A stretch of DNA of 46,240 bases from assembly GCA_011042225.1 (NCBI GenBank), contig DQXT01000034.1, forward strand, positions 1-46,240, read 5' to 3'. The position numbers were made by a program, and so were the translations under genes. Below the pieces are notes generated by a model. That model had not been told where the DNA came from, made no database searches, and worked only from the letters and a program-made list of their open reading frames with translations. Shown piece after piece: positions 18,014-26,347 of the stretch. How positions within the stretch are numbered: the stretch's first letter is position 1; every line of letters starts with the position of its first letter. This stretch comes from Deltaproteobacteria bacterium. GTDB lineage: Bacteria; Desulfobacterota; Dissulfuribacteria; Dissulfuribacterales; UBA3076.

Positions 18014-18472
18014 ATTTCAGCAGTGCCGGCTAAATGCTTGCACTCAGACCGGTAAAGCCATGGCGCGTCAAGAGGAAGTAATGGATTTGTCCAGGGTCTG
18101 TTATCTGAGATGGATAAGCGCGAAAAGGAGACACTGCGTTTATCATCAAAGATAAAGAACCTGAGTTTTCTTGCAAAGGCAATTAAAGAGTCACATAATT
18201 GTACTCTATTTTAAACACAGAGTGTCTCATTTTCATTGACAAGTTCCGGGCTGGGTGCCAGTTTCTTACGCATTCTAAATCTTCGCTTATCCGGCTTTTT
18301 TATGGAAAAGACAGCACTAAAAGCAGCCGTTGTGACTAATCCCGAAGGTGTCGCCCTGCACACCTGCAAAAATCCTGAAAAATAAAAAATATGTGGGGTA
18401 TATATAGTTTGGGGTATGGCTTTTTTATTTGTATTATAAAATTTAAAAAGTGACTTAAATATCTGTTTTTAT
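18014..18472. other. Intergenic stretch beside tRNA-Glu, no supported gene
   Basis: 459 bases with no gene I can support. Short open frames exist (for example a plus-strand frame around 18062-18214 ending in a lysine-rich 34-residue segment starting at 18110) and may be the tail of another lost gene. It adjoins the 3' end of tRNA-Glu, the usual side for integrated elements, but I found no second copy of the tRNA end. Confidence 0.45.
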
Positions 18473-18548
18473 TGGCGGTCCCAAGGGGGATCGAACCCCT
18501 GTTTCCGGCGTGAGAGGCCAGCGTCCTAAACCCCTAGACGATGGGACC
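18473..18548 (-). tRNA. tRNA-Glu (anticodon CTC)
   Basis: On the minus strand a 76-base cloverleaf starts GGTCCCATCGTCTAGGGG and ends with an encoded CCA. The acceptor stem pairs GGTCCCA with TGGGACC; the anticodon stem CTGGC/GCCGG encloses loop CTCTCAC, anticodon CTC; the T arm AGGGGTTCGATCCCCCT is standard. The body closely resembles bacterial tRNA-Glu. It lies 31 bases downstream of the metallo-hydrolase gene on the same strand. Its 3' end faces the decayed region at 15.4-18.4 kb. Confidence 0.95.
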
Positions 18549-18579
18549 GTTATGAAGTAACGGGGAGCAAAATAAAGGT

Positions 18580-19518
18580 CTAGGCCGGTTGTGTCAACCC
18601 CAAAGATAACTGTTCAGGGTACAGAGGCTCAGGATTCTGAAAATAATTCTGGTGCCAGTTTTCGGGTACCGGCATCTTCTGATATAAATCTGGGCGCCGG
18701 GCCTCAAGTAAAAGCCGTGGTCTGCCCATAAAATCGGCTCCGCAACAGACATTTCTGCCGGAGATATCCCTCAGGTTATCCAGCCAGACAGCACCCTCCT
18801 CGCAGCGAAGCAAGTGATGATCAAGGATAAGAGTATCCACGTTCGCCGCTAAATGCAGTGCATTAATCCAGGCCTTTTTTCTCAAGTTAGATGAAATAGA
18901 TCTGAGATAAATGGGTGGACCGGAAGCCAGAACGATGTTGGGCTGCCATTTGAGAACCTTTTCTACTGTTGAATCATCCAGAAGTTGAATATCCGAAGCG
19001 TGGACGAATATAATATCTCCCATGTTGATCCTGATCATCATAACACTGCCAAACCCTCCATTGGCCATACCATGTGGTACCGGCTCAGAAAAGCTCAGGG
19101 GACCGTCAGAATGGCCCTCTGCCACCTTCATGTTAGGGCCGAGTATTTCAGCCAGTTCCAATGCCCTCAGTTGAATTTTGGGCGGCAGGTCCCTGTCGGA
19201 TTTACTCCAGCAGCGCAGATTCTGGAAATGACCTGGAAGTTGCTGAAATGAAAGCTGAAAAGGATTCGCGTGCAGCAGAGGTATATGATCACCGTGAAAA
19301 TGGCTGATTACGATATCAGTGGCGGTCTTCAAGGCATTTATGATGTCCTGTCGAACCCTTTGACCCACCGCTATCTGGAAGGGATGGGGAAGCAGGCCGT
19401 TACGCTTATATCCCAAGGCAAGGCCGGGATCAATGACAATACTGCGTTCCCCGATCTTTATCAGACAGCAGAGACCGCGAACCCCCATGGACTCCGTACC
19501 TATTATTTTAATATTCAT
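18580..19518 (-). CDS. Metallo-beta-lactamase-fold hydrolase (UPF0282-like)
   Basis: A 312-residue protein with the MBL fold. SHFHGDH (about residues 72-78) is the HxHxDH zinc motif; an early GTESMGVRGLCCLIKIG segment with IVIDPG, the later FVHASDIQLLDD segment (metal-binding Asp after His) and LILDHHLLR near residue 235 are typical of the UPF0282 group of predicted archaeal and bacterial metallo-hydrolases. No substrate is known to me for this group. It precedes tRNA-Glu by 31 bases on the same strand and follows the AmpG-like gene by 9 bases, so the two proteins are probably co-transcribed. Confidence 0.85.
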   Translation of the reverse strand: MNIKIIGTESMGVRGLCCLIKIGERSIVIDPGLALGYKRNGLLPHPFQIAVGQRVRQDIINALKTATDIVISHFHGDHIPLLHANPFQLSFQQLPGHFQNLRCWSKSDRDLPPKIQLRALELAEILGPNMKVAEGHSDGPLSFSEPVPHGMANGGFGSVMMIRINMGDIIFVHASDIQLLDDSTVEKVLKWQPNIVLASGPPIYLRSISSNLRKKAWINALHLAANVDTLILDHHLLRCEEGAVWLDNLRDISGRNVCCGADFMGRPRLLLEARRPDLYQKMPVPENWHQNYFQNPEPLYPEQLSLGLTQPA

Positions 19519-19527
19519 GGAATGAAT

Positions 19528-20778
19528 TCATAAACCCTTTTCAATACCGCGCACATGCCGCTTCATCCACCAAAGTAATATAAGTCCTGGTAAGGCCACC
19601 AGGGCTGTAATGAAAAAAAAACAGGGCCACCCGACCCATTCCACCAAAAACCCTGATGGTGGACCCACAAAGACCCTGCCCATTGAGGCAAGGGCCGATA
19701 AGAGTGCGTACTGGGTGGCAGTAAAACGCCGGTTACAGAGGGCCATAAGAAAGGTTACAAAGGCCGCTGTACCCATGCCCCCGGATAGGTTCTCAAAACC
19801 TACCGCGGCAATCATGGCACCGTAGTTCTTACCGATCCAGGCAAGTAGCATAAAAGAAAGATTGGATACTGCCTGCAATATGCCGAAAAACATGAGCGCA
19901 CCAAAGAGTCCTATCTTTGCCATGAGTCCTCCCCCGAAAAGGGCACCCGCAATAGTGGCAACAAGACCAAACCCCTTATTTATTGTACCTACGTCAGTAG
20001 GGCTGAAATCGACTCCGCGGATAAGAAAGGCAGTAGTCAAGGTACCGGCAAATGCATCTCCTAGCTTGTAAAGTACAATAACTGCCAAAATGGAAAATGC
20101 TGCCGGCCTTGAGAAAAATTCCTTTACTGGGCCTGAAATCGCCTCGGCCATACTCGCAGGGGGTGAAAGTGAAAGCCTTGGCTCCGGACCGGCAAGGGTC
20201 GCAAAAATTCCTAATGACATGATACCCGCCATTAAAATATAAGTGTTTTGCCAGCCTATGCGATCTGACACTATGAGGGCCAAGGCCCCGGACACCAGCA
20301 TGGCAATTCTGTAGCCGGTAACTGAGAGCCCGACTCCTAATCCTCGCTCCCTGTAACCCAGCAACTCGGTCCGGTAGGCATCAATTACAATATCTTGAGA
20401 TGCAGAACTAAAGGCCACCATAAGGGCTAAACAGGCCATAAGTAAAGGGGCGCCAGCAGGCGCCGTAAAGGCCATGGCAAATATTCCCGACACCAGGATC
20501 CCCTGAGTGATAAGTATCCATCCCCTTCGTCTTCCCATCCAGGATGGACAAAAGCGATCCATGACGGGTGACCAGAAAAATTTCAATGTGTACGGGATAC
20601 CCACCAGGCTGAAAAGGCCTATCGTGCGGATGTCCACACCATCCACCGTGAGCCAGGCCTGTAATGTACCGCTGGTCAAGGCCAGGGGAAGCCCAGAGGC
20701 GAACCCCAAGGGCAACATGACCGCCAGACGCCTGGAGGCAAAAAAAAGGATCAATGATCTGAGACCGGGAATACCCAT
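19528..20778 (-). CDS. AmpG-like major facilitator permease
   Basis: A 416-residue, 12-span inner-membrane transporter of the AmpG family, which in enterobacteria imports muropeptides (GlcNAc-anhydroMurNAc peptides) for cell-wall recycling. FASGLPLALTSGTLQAWL near residues 22-39, the KFFWSPVMDRF loop after span 2, the GRRRGWILITQ motif A region and SASQDIVIDAYRTELL in span 4-5 are all characteristic. No amp or nag recycling genes are next to it. The gene directly downstream is the MBL-fold hydrolase. Substrate by family only. Confidence 0.87.
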   Translation of the reverse strand: MGIPGLRSLILFFASRRLAVMLPLGFASGLPLALTSGTLQAWLTVDGVDIRTIGLFSLVGIPYTLKFFWSPVMDRFCPSWMGRRRGWILITQGILVSGIFAMAFTAPAGAPLLMACLALMVAFSSASQDIVIDAYRTELLGYRERGLGVGLSVTGYRIAMLVSGALALIVSDRIGWQNTYILMAGIMSLGIFATLAGPEPRLSLSPPASMAEAISGPVKEFFSRPAAFSILAVIVLYKLGDAFAGTLTTAFLIRGVDFSPTDVGTINKGFGLVATIAGALFGGGLMAKIGLFGALMFFGILQAVSNLSFMLLAWIGKNYGAMIAAVGFENLSGGMGTAAFVTFLMALCNRRFTATQYALLSALASMGRVFVGPPSGFLVEWVGWPCFFFITALVALPGLILLWWMKRHVRGIEKGL

Positions 20779-20893
20779 ATTAAGGAAATTTCTTAAAGCC
20801 TCTTAATCATGATCCAGCATGGAATCTTAATAGAATGATCTCCAGATGATGATAGTCAGAGGCTCTCTGATCCTTTTCCAGTGAATCTCGTGC

Positions 20894-21475
20894 CTAGCGG
20901 ATTTTCTCATAGGTCCCCACAAGCTCTGCTGTGGTAATTATATGCCCTGCCATGACTTTTTCCAGCTTTGCCTTTGTAGGAGTTCCCATGTCAGGAAGTA
21001 CCTCATCAAGGACATAAAGTTTGTGGAAGTATCGGTGCCTGCCGATCGGAGGGCACGGGCCCCCATATCCCTTACGATTCCAGCCATTGAGGCCTTCCAG
21101 AGTACCTGAAGGAAGTTCAATAGACTTAACGGCCTCTGGAAGATTGTTTGCATCAGGAGGTATATTATAAAGTATCCAGTGTACCCAAGTCATCTTCGGC
21201 GCCCTTGGATCCGGGGCGTCTGGATCATACACTATCAAGACCAAGCTCTTCGTCTTTGCAGGCAAGCCTTCCCAGGCAAGCGGCGGTGAGATGTCCTGCC
21301 CATCGCATGTGTATAAACTTGGGATTTCCCCATTATGTTCAAATGCTGTAGAAGTAAGTACCATGGTTTCCTCCAGATCGCAGATGGTCTCGCTGTCTGC
21401 ACAATCAATGTCTGCATTGGAAAAAAGAAGTATAAACAATAGACAATAATATAATAATCTGTTCCGGCGTGTCAC
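20894..21475 (-). CDS. Secreted YbhB/YbcL-type PEBP (Raf-kinase-inhibitor-like) protein
   Basis: A 193-residue phosphatidylethanolamine-binding-protein-like domain with an N-terminal signal peptide (about residues 1-25, CLLFILLFSNADIDCA). The family motifs are CDGQDISPPLAW (residues about 58-69), VYDPDAPDP, WVHWILYNIP, GYGGPCPP and GRHRYFHKLYVLD, containing the conserved anion-binding pocket residues. Function of bacterial members is unclear. The gene is transcribed divergently from yedE across a 497-base gap and upstream of the AmpG-like gene by 115 bases. Confidence 0.88.
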   Translation of the reverse strand: MTRRNRLLYYCLLFILLFSNADIDCADSETICDLEETMVLTSTAFEHNGEIPSLYTCDGQDISPPLAWEGLPAKTKSLVLIVYDPDAPDPRAPKMTWVHWILYNIPPDANNLPEAVKSIELPSGTLEGLNGWNRKGYGGPCPPIGRHRYFHKLYVLDEVLPDMGTPTKAKLEKVMAGHIITTAELVGTYEKIR

Positions 21476-21972
21476 AATGCCTCCTGTTAAACGATCCCAA
21501 GAGTTCTCTTTATCTTCATATAGTGTGTCCTGCGATCAGTTCAGGCAAGCTGTTGTCGAAACCGCTGTGACAAATGCTTTTACCCGATCTCAGATTTTAA
21601 TTTCCCTTACAACAGCAACCTTATTCAAAGGCCGGAAAACAACTATCCTTTGAGTCAGTATGATCTCAAAAATTAAATTTGTCAAAATCCAGGAAAAATC
21701 ACAGTAAATATGGGGCGTTTCATAAAAAAACAGAAAAACAGTTTATGGATCAATATGCCAACTCTTCGGTCGATTTTTGTCATAGACAAATTCAATAGTT
21801 TTTTAATTTAGCATTAATAATTTCTATTTGTTTAATTGATTATCCTGATGTAAAAATACCTATCGGTTTTATTTGCAGTCACGACCCTTATAACTCATGG
21901 ACCCTATATAAATGCACAAGGAACAATCTTTCAGGATAGATAATTTGCTGAAAGAGCGAGGTAGTCAGAAAA
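21476..21972. other. Divergent intergenic region upstream of yedE
   Basis: 497 AT-rich bases with no gene I can support. The right part holds a 35-base element also found upstream of the porin gene (listed separately). Promoters for the leftward PEBP gene and the rightward yedE operon are expected here. Confidence 0.6.
21820..21854 (+). promoter_or_regulatory. Shared 35-nt upstream element, copy 1 (yedE operon)
   Basis: ATTTCTATTTG, four variable bases, ATTGATTATCCTGAT, one variable base, then TAAA. It matches the copy at 26576-26610 at 30 of 35 positions, with all differences confined to two short blocks, and lies 119 bases before the yedE ATG in the same orientation. The block pattern suggests a bound regulator or a shared promoter rather than decayed repeat DNA. 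Confidence 0.7.
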
Positions 21973-23064
21973 ATGTTTTCCAAAAATTACTTTGTAACCT
22001 CCTGGGGAATAATAGGCGTAGGTATTTTGATCGGGGTCTTTGCCGCTCTTCTGCAGAAATGGGGCAACCCCGGGAACATGGGCATATGCGTAGCCTGTTT
22101 TGAGAGGGACGTTGCAGGCGCACTCGGGCTCCACCGGGCAGGGGTGGTCCAGTACATGAGACCTGAAATTATCGGATTTGTCCTGGGCTCGTTGATTGCA
22201 GCTCTTATTTTCAGAGAATTCCGCTCCCGGGGGGGATCATCCCCCATAGTGAGATATATGCTGGGCGTCTTTGCCATGATCGGTGCGCTGGTCTTTCTGG
22301 GATGTCCGTGGCGGGCCATGTTGCGTCTTGCCGGCGGAGATGGAAATGCCATTTTCGGGCTGCTTGGCCTTATAGCCGGCATCTGGATAGCCACCTTTTT
22401 TATGAAATCAGGATATGATCTGGGACGCTCCCACAAGACATACACCTCTGCAGGATGGATTTTACCCATAACCATGCTAGGATTCCTTATACTTATGCTG
22501 ATCTTCCCGCAAGTCCAGGGGCAGGACAAGAGCGGAATACTCTCTTACAGCCTCAAGGGTCCGGGTGCCATGCACGCCCCGCTTATTATCTCTCTTGCTG
22601 TTGGACTTGGCGTAGGTTTTCTGGCCCAGAGGAGCCGTTTCTGCACTATGGGGGCCTTTCGGGACCTTATCCTGTTCAGGCAGGTCCATCTTTTGTCAGG
22701 GGTCATGGCCCTCCTGATTGCTGCTTTTTTCACCAACTTTATTATAGGTCAGTTTCACCCCGGTTTTGAAAATCAGCCGGTGGCTCATACGATGGCCCTC
22801 TGGAATTTTGCCGGCATGGTGGTAGCCGGTATGGCCTTTGCGTTGGCTGGGGGATGTCCGGGACGCCAGCTCTTTATGGCAGGTGAAGGGGATGGAGATG
22901 CCGCGGTGTTCTGCCTGGGAATGATTACAGGTGCCGGTTTGGCCCACAACTTTGGCCTGGCCAGCTCACCCAAAGGAATCGGGCCTTACGGTATTGCCGC
23001 GGTGATTATAGGATTTTTGTTCTGCCTGTTTATCGGGTTCACCATGAGAAAAAAGTCTGCATAA
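21973..23064 (+). CDS. yedE: YedE-family putative selenium transporter
   Basis: A 363-residue polytopic membrane protein (about ten spans) of the YeeE/YedE family in the form linked to selenium metabolism. Four conserved Cys sites are visible: GICVACFERD near residue 40, FLGCPWRAMLRL near 115, QRSRFCTMGAFRD near 225 and LAGGCPGRQLF near 300; these would handle a thiol- or selenol-reactive substrate. It leads a tight operon with a TusA-like carrier and a DUF3343 protein, the arrangement that comparative genomics has connected to selenium use, and selD is encoded 2 kb away. Import of a selenium species is inferred from that association, not shown. Confidence 0.88.
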   Translation: MFSKNYFVTSWGIIGVGILIGVFAALLQKWGNPGNMGICVACFERDVAGALGLHRAGVVQYMRPEIIGFVLGSLIAALIFREFRSRGGSSPIVRYMLGVFAMIGALVFLGCPWRAMLRLAGGDGNAIFGLLGLIAGIWIATFFMKSGYDLGRSHKTYTSAGWILPITMLGFLILMLIFPQVQGQDKSGILSYSLKGPGAMHAPLIISLAVGLGVGFLAQRSRFCTMGAFRDLILFRQVHLLSGVMALLIAAFFTNFIIGQFHPGFENQPVAHTMALWNFAGMVVAGMAFALAGGCPGRQLFMAGEGDGDAAVFCLGMITGAGLAHNFGLASSPKGIGPYGIAAVIIGFLFCLFIGFTMRKKSA

Positions 23065-23076
23065 GGAGAGATACAG

Positions 23077-23295
23077 ATGGGCAAAACTATAGATGCTCGG
23101 GGTCTTTCTTGCCCCCAACCCGTCCTGATGACCCTGGATGAGATCAGTGCGATGAACAAGGGAGACCTCGTAGTCCTTGTAGACAATGAAGCCGCCAGAG
23201 AAAATGTGATCCGGGCCGCTGCAAGCCAGGGATGGCTTATGACATCCATCCAGTCAGAAGATGATGAGTACAGAATTACCATCTCAAAGGAATAA
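23077..23295 (+). CDS. TusA/SirA-like sulfur (selenium) carrier protein
   Basis: A 72-residue protein of the TusA family. DARGLSCPQPV gives the conserved Cys12-Pro13 that carries a persulfide, or possibly a perselenide here. The domain matches the N-terminal half of YedF. An AAGGAGAG ribosome site lies before the ATG, 12 bases after yedE ends. In the YedE/YedF/SelD setting it probably accepts sulfur or selenium from the transporter or a desulfurase and passes it on; the direction of transfer is inferred. Confidence 0.9.
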   Translation: MGKTIDARGLSCPQPVLMTLDEISAMNKGDLVVLVDNEAARENVIRAAASQGWLMTSIQSEDDEYRITISKE

Positions 23296-23297
23296 CC

Positions 23298-23849
23298 GTG
23301 CTCTTTTCGAATCTTTTTTTCAAACAGATACTGCTAAAGACTCGGGAACAAAATCCGGACAAGGGGATACTGATATTCGAGAATACCAGCCAAGTGATCC
23401 GGGCCGAGAGCATCCTCAAGAATCAAGGATGGGGAATACGGGTCATGGGGCCTCCTCCTGAGATTCAGCATGGATGTGATCTGGTTATTGAGTTTCCCCT
23501 GATTGAAGAGCTGAACATCCTGAGATCACTGAAACAGGCTGGGGTTTCGCCTTTGGAAGCAGTCCCGGCAAACAGTCCATTGTTAAAGCCTGTGGATATC
23601 TTTCAAATCAAAGACTACGGGGCCTACCTCATGGTACGCGCTGCCAATATGAAGCTTACCGTGGAGAAGGAAACACTGACCATTGTCAACATCTCCGGTG
23701 GCGGCTGCCCGGACGTCCCATATCTGGCCAAAGAACTGGTAGGCAAAACTCTGAATGAGGCACCGGCGCCACGTGAGATCGGCCACACCCTGTGCGGCTA
23801 TGCACTTCAGCTCGCGTTTGAGGAGATGAAACACCGATGCTCGCCGTAG
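23298..23849 (+). CDS. DUF3343 protein with extended C-terminal domain (putative Se/S carrier-like)
   Basis: A 183-residue protein. Residues about 24-95 match the small DUF3343 domain (GILIFENTSQVIRAESILKN, then GWGIRVMGPPPEI). The C-terminal 90 residues form a second part (MKLTVEKETLTIVNISGGGCPDVPYLA and REIGHTLCGYALQLAFEEM) with Cys residues in GGGCPDVP and HTLCGYAL. The GTG start follows the TusA-like stop by two bases with AAGGA upstream; the next gene begins 13 bases before this one ends. DUF3343 genes often stand beside yedE/yedF. Chemistry unknown; the two conserved-looking Cys motifs suggest chalcogen handling. Confidence 0.75.
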   Translation: MLFSNLFFKQILLKTREQNPDKGILIFENTSQVIRAESILKNQGWGIRVMGPPPEIQHGCDLVIEFPLIEELNILRSLKQAGVSPLEAVPANSPLLKPVDIFQIKDYGAYLMVRAANMKLTVEKETLTIVNISGGGCPDVPYLAKELVGKTLNEAPAPREIGHTLCGYALQLAFEEMKHRCSP

Positions 23850-24700
23850 TGGGAACAGTACCTGATCAGGGCTTCCCTTTGGCTGCGGGAAAGGTCACAT
23901 TGAAGGGAGACCGTATATACATTCAGGGCCATGGCATTACTGTGAACCGGGGAACCCCTGCCCTTCTGGCGGCAGCAATCAAGACCGCAAAGACCCTGGG
24001 CGGACCTGAACCTTTTGGGTACCTGATCGGAGACATAGGTCTGGGAGATGGCAGCAGACTGCTCTATGAATATCTTACCAGGCACATCAAAGAACATGAT
24101 TTCGGCACCATTGCCTTCCACTATGTTCAACCGGACGTGGATTGGCACAACCGGGTCCTGTTGGCCGTAAAAGAAATGACGCGCAGGCCTGTCCTCATAG
24201 CAGATGCGGGGTTCATGTATGCAGCTAAGATGAGCGGCATGGCCTCGGAATATGACCTCTTTGCGCCCGATGTCGGTGAATTGGCCTTTCTTGCGGACGA
24301 AAATGCGCCCCACCCCTTTTATACCCGCGGTTTCATCATGCACGAAGAAAACCGTGTTCCGGACATGATCGCCCGGGCATACAGTCATAAAAATGCCTCT
24401 CGCTTTCTCCTGGTCAAAGGGAAAGAGGACTACCTAGCTGACAAGGTAGGGATTCGAGCCACCATCAAAAATCCGGCAGAGGAGACAATGGAGGCCATAG
24501 GAGGTACCGGCGATATAGTGACCGGTATAGCGGCCGCTCTTATCAGCGCCGATTGGGAAATAGATAAAGCCGCTGCCTTTTCGGCCTGGGCTAACCGTCT
24601 GGCCGGGCATTACTCAAAGCCCACACCAGCTACGCAGGTAATTGAGATTATCGACCATATACCCTGGGCCTTGGCGGAGCTGTTTTTAGGCAAGAAATGA
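23837..24700 (+). CDS. Ribokinase-fold protein resembling NAD(P)H-hydrate dehydratase (YjeF C-terminal type)
   Basis: A 287-residue protein whose C-terminal half carries GGTGDIVTGIAAALI (residues 222-236), the Gly-rich nucleotide and catalytic Asp motif of the YjeF C-terminal / ADP-dependent sugar kinase fold; LLVKGKEDYL and VLIADAGFMYA match other strands of that fold. The usual YjeF N-terminal epimerase is absent and the first 60 residues are atypical (GTVPDQGFPLAAGKVTLKGD). It overlaps the DUF3343 gene by 13 bases and the following small gene by 4, so it is a bona fide member of the yedE operon. Its link to selenium is unexplained: it could phosphorylate a selenium-operon metabolite or be a metabolite-repair enzyme. 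Confidence 0.7.
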   Translation: MLAVVGTVPDQGFPLAAGKVTLKGDRIYIQGHGITVNRGTPALLAAAIKTAKTLGGPEPFGYLIGDIGLGDGSRLLYEYLTRHIKEHDFGTIAFHYVQPDVDWHNRVLLAVKEMTRRPVLIADAGFMYAAKMSGMASEYDLFAPDVGELAFLADENAPHPFYTRGFIMHEENRVPDMIARAYSHKNASRFLLVKGKEDYLADKVGIRATIKNPAEETMEAIGGTGDIVTGIAAALISADWEIDKAAAFSAWANRLAGHYSKPTPATQVIEIIDHIPWALAELFLGKK

Positions 24701-24948
24701 ATACAGAATCAGGTAAATTACATAACTGTGAAATTCATTCTGAAATGACTGTACTTGAAATCGTTCACTCGTACAAAAAAACAGAGAATGTATTCAGAAA
24801 ATACGACAAAAAGGCTGGGACGTGTATCTGTTGTAACGCATTATTTGAGACCCTGGAAAAAGTGACTGAAAAATACAAGTTGGACATGAAAGAGCTGATC
24901 AGAGACCTGGAGACAGAGATCAACCGCGGTACAATGGATCGTAATTAA
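24697..24948 (+). CDS. Small DUF1858-like protein with a CICC motif
   Basis: An 83-residue protein. MTVLEIVHSYKKTENVFRKY followed by GTCICCNALFETLEKV looks like the DUF1858 redox-disulfide domain (helix, then a CxC or CxxC near a Gly, then ETLEEA-like helix). The three Cys are residues 43, 45 and 46. It overlaps the upstream gene by 4 bases (ATGA) and closes the yedE operon. A thiol redox or chalcogen carrier role is plausible from the Cys cluster and neighbourhood; nothing more specific can be said. Confidence 0.65.
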   Translation: MNTESGKLHNCEIHSEMTVLEIVHSYKKTENVFRKYDKKAGTCICCNALFETLEKVTEKYKLDMKELIRDLETEINRGTMDRN

Positions 24949-24970
24949 GTTATGATTTCAGGCAAATTAA

Positions 24971-25002
24971 CAAAATATCAGGCAGATAATTCAGATATTT
25001 TG
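24971..25002. terminator. Stem-loop between convergent yedE operon and selD
   Basis: CAAAATATC at 24971-24979 pairs perfectly with GATATTTTG at 24994-25002 across a 14-base loop. It lies in the 84-base gap between two converging transcripts, as expected of a bidirectional terminator, but there is no long T tract. Confidence 0.55.
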
Positions 25003-25032
25003 CAAAAGAGCACTCAAGTCCGCAGGGAGCAA

Positions 25033-26082
25033 CTATACCACCAAAATTTTCTCTTTTGGCTCAGACACTACCTCACCTATTACGGTTGCACTGGTCATCC
25101 CCCCTCTTTTTAATTCACTCAGCAAATCATCAGCATCCTCACTTGCTGCGGAAATCAGTAACCCGCCGGAGGTTTGGGCGTCGAAAAGGATATCCCGCAT
25201 AAACCCGTTCACAGAAGGCGCAAAATCCACAAATGTCTCACGGAACTCCCGGTTTTTGTAAGTTCCGGCCGGCACCAGGCCCATTCTGGCATATTCCATG
25301 GCCTCAGGCAGGCATGGAACCAGGCTGGCCTGTAAATTAATTCCTATATCGGTATCTATTATCATCTCGCACATGTGACCCAAAAGACCAAAACCGGTGA
25401 TATCGGTACATGCATGGACTGGATAATGTCGCATAACATCGGCTGCATCACGGTTAAGTGCAGCCATGAGACGAGTGACACTTTCAATGGTCTCATTGGA
25501 GGCAATTCCAGCTTTAATAGCCGTATTGATAATCCCGGTACCCAGAGATTTTGTCAGTATTAACTGATCCCCTGGTTTCATGGCCTTCTTAATAAGGACA
25601 CGATTTGGATGGACAAAGCCGGTGACGGACAGACCATATTTCAATTCAGCATCCTCCACACTGTGCCCTCCCACCAAAACGACATCGGCCTCCTTCATCT
25701 TATCCAATCCGCCCTGAATGATCCGCCGGAGGACGGAAAAATCCATCTTTTTTAGAGGAAAGCACACTATATTCATGGCCGTTTTGGGAACACCTCCCAT
25801 GGCATAGACGTCACTCAGGGCATTGGCCGCGGCAATTTGCCCAAACCAGTACGGATCATCCACGATTGGGGTGAAAAAGTCTACCGTCTGTATGATGGCA
25901 ATGTCGTCGGTGATTTTATATACGGCTGCGTCGTCAGCCCGCTCTAATCCCACGATAAGATTGGGGTCGGTTGGGTATTCCAATCCACATAATGCCTTAT
26001 CCAGGTCCCCTGGAGGAATTTTTGAGGCTCACCCTGCGCCGGAAACCGTCTCGGTGAGGCGAAGCCTTTTCTTTCCGCTCAT
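25033..26082 (-). CDS. selD: Selenide, water dikinase (SelD), selenocysteine-containing
   Basis: Makes selenophosphate from selenide and ATP. The frame is open from an ATG at 26082 (AAAGGA eight bases upstream) except for one UGA at 26029-26031, codon 18, in the context SGAG-U-ASKIPPG, exactly where E. coli SelD has its active-site Cys17 in GAGCGCK; Lys21 matches the catalytic Lys20. Downstream are LERADDAAVYKI with metal-binding Asp residues, TVDFFTPIVDDPYWFG, GGHSVEDAELKYG and DITGFGLLGH. With Sec the product is 349 residues, the usual SelD length; starting only after the UGA (25983) would delete the catalytic segment. A hairpin follows the UGA. SelD is thus itself a selenoprotein, known from other bacteria. 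Confidence 0.95.
26000..26014 (-). promoter_or_regulatory. Candidate bacterial SECIS hairpin in selD
   Basis: On the minus strand TCCAGG-GGA-CCTGGA forms a 6-bp stem beginning 14 bases after the in-frame UGA. Distance and a G-rich apical loop suit a SelB-dependent bacterial SECIS element. Confidence 0.65.
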
Positions 26083-26347
26083 TGAATTTTCCTTTATCCC
26101 TTCCACTATCCGGCGATATCCCTCTCTGATAAGATGCTGCATAGTAGGGCGCTTCCTGCAAGGTTGCGCTGCAATAGGCACTCCACCTGACTTATCCACC
26201 TCCGTCAGAATTTCTTATATCCATTGTACCGTGATCAGTCATACAAACCCCGTCCAGCCCTCCGGACTTCGAGTGAGTCAATATGTCCTTCAGATCCAGG
26301 CTGCTGCATGTTGAAATTAGGGTATGTACATGAAAGTCAAAAAGCAT
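26083..26347 (-). pseudogene. PHP-domain protein remnant upstream of selD
   Basis: From an ATG at 26347 the minus strand reads MLFDFHVHTLISTCSSLDLK and then GGLDGVCMTDHGTMDI, the first two motifs of a PHP metal-dependent phosphoesterase; a stop at 26192-26194 follows. An overlapping frame then gives DKSGGVPIAAQPCRKRP and LIREGYRRIVEGI up to the selD start, which matches the later PHP region (usually GGxxIAAHP; the metal-binding His is Gln here). About 80-100 central residues are missing, and the two parts are out of frame. A decayed gene that used to precede selD. Confidence 0.65.

Noticed and set aside
18473-18490. tRNA-Glu 3' end as an attachment site with a second copy to the left
   Set aside because: No duplicate of the tRNA 3' end was seen between 15.4 and 18.4 kb, so no att site is claimed.
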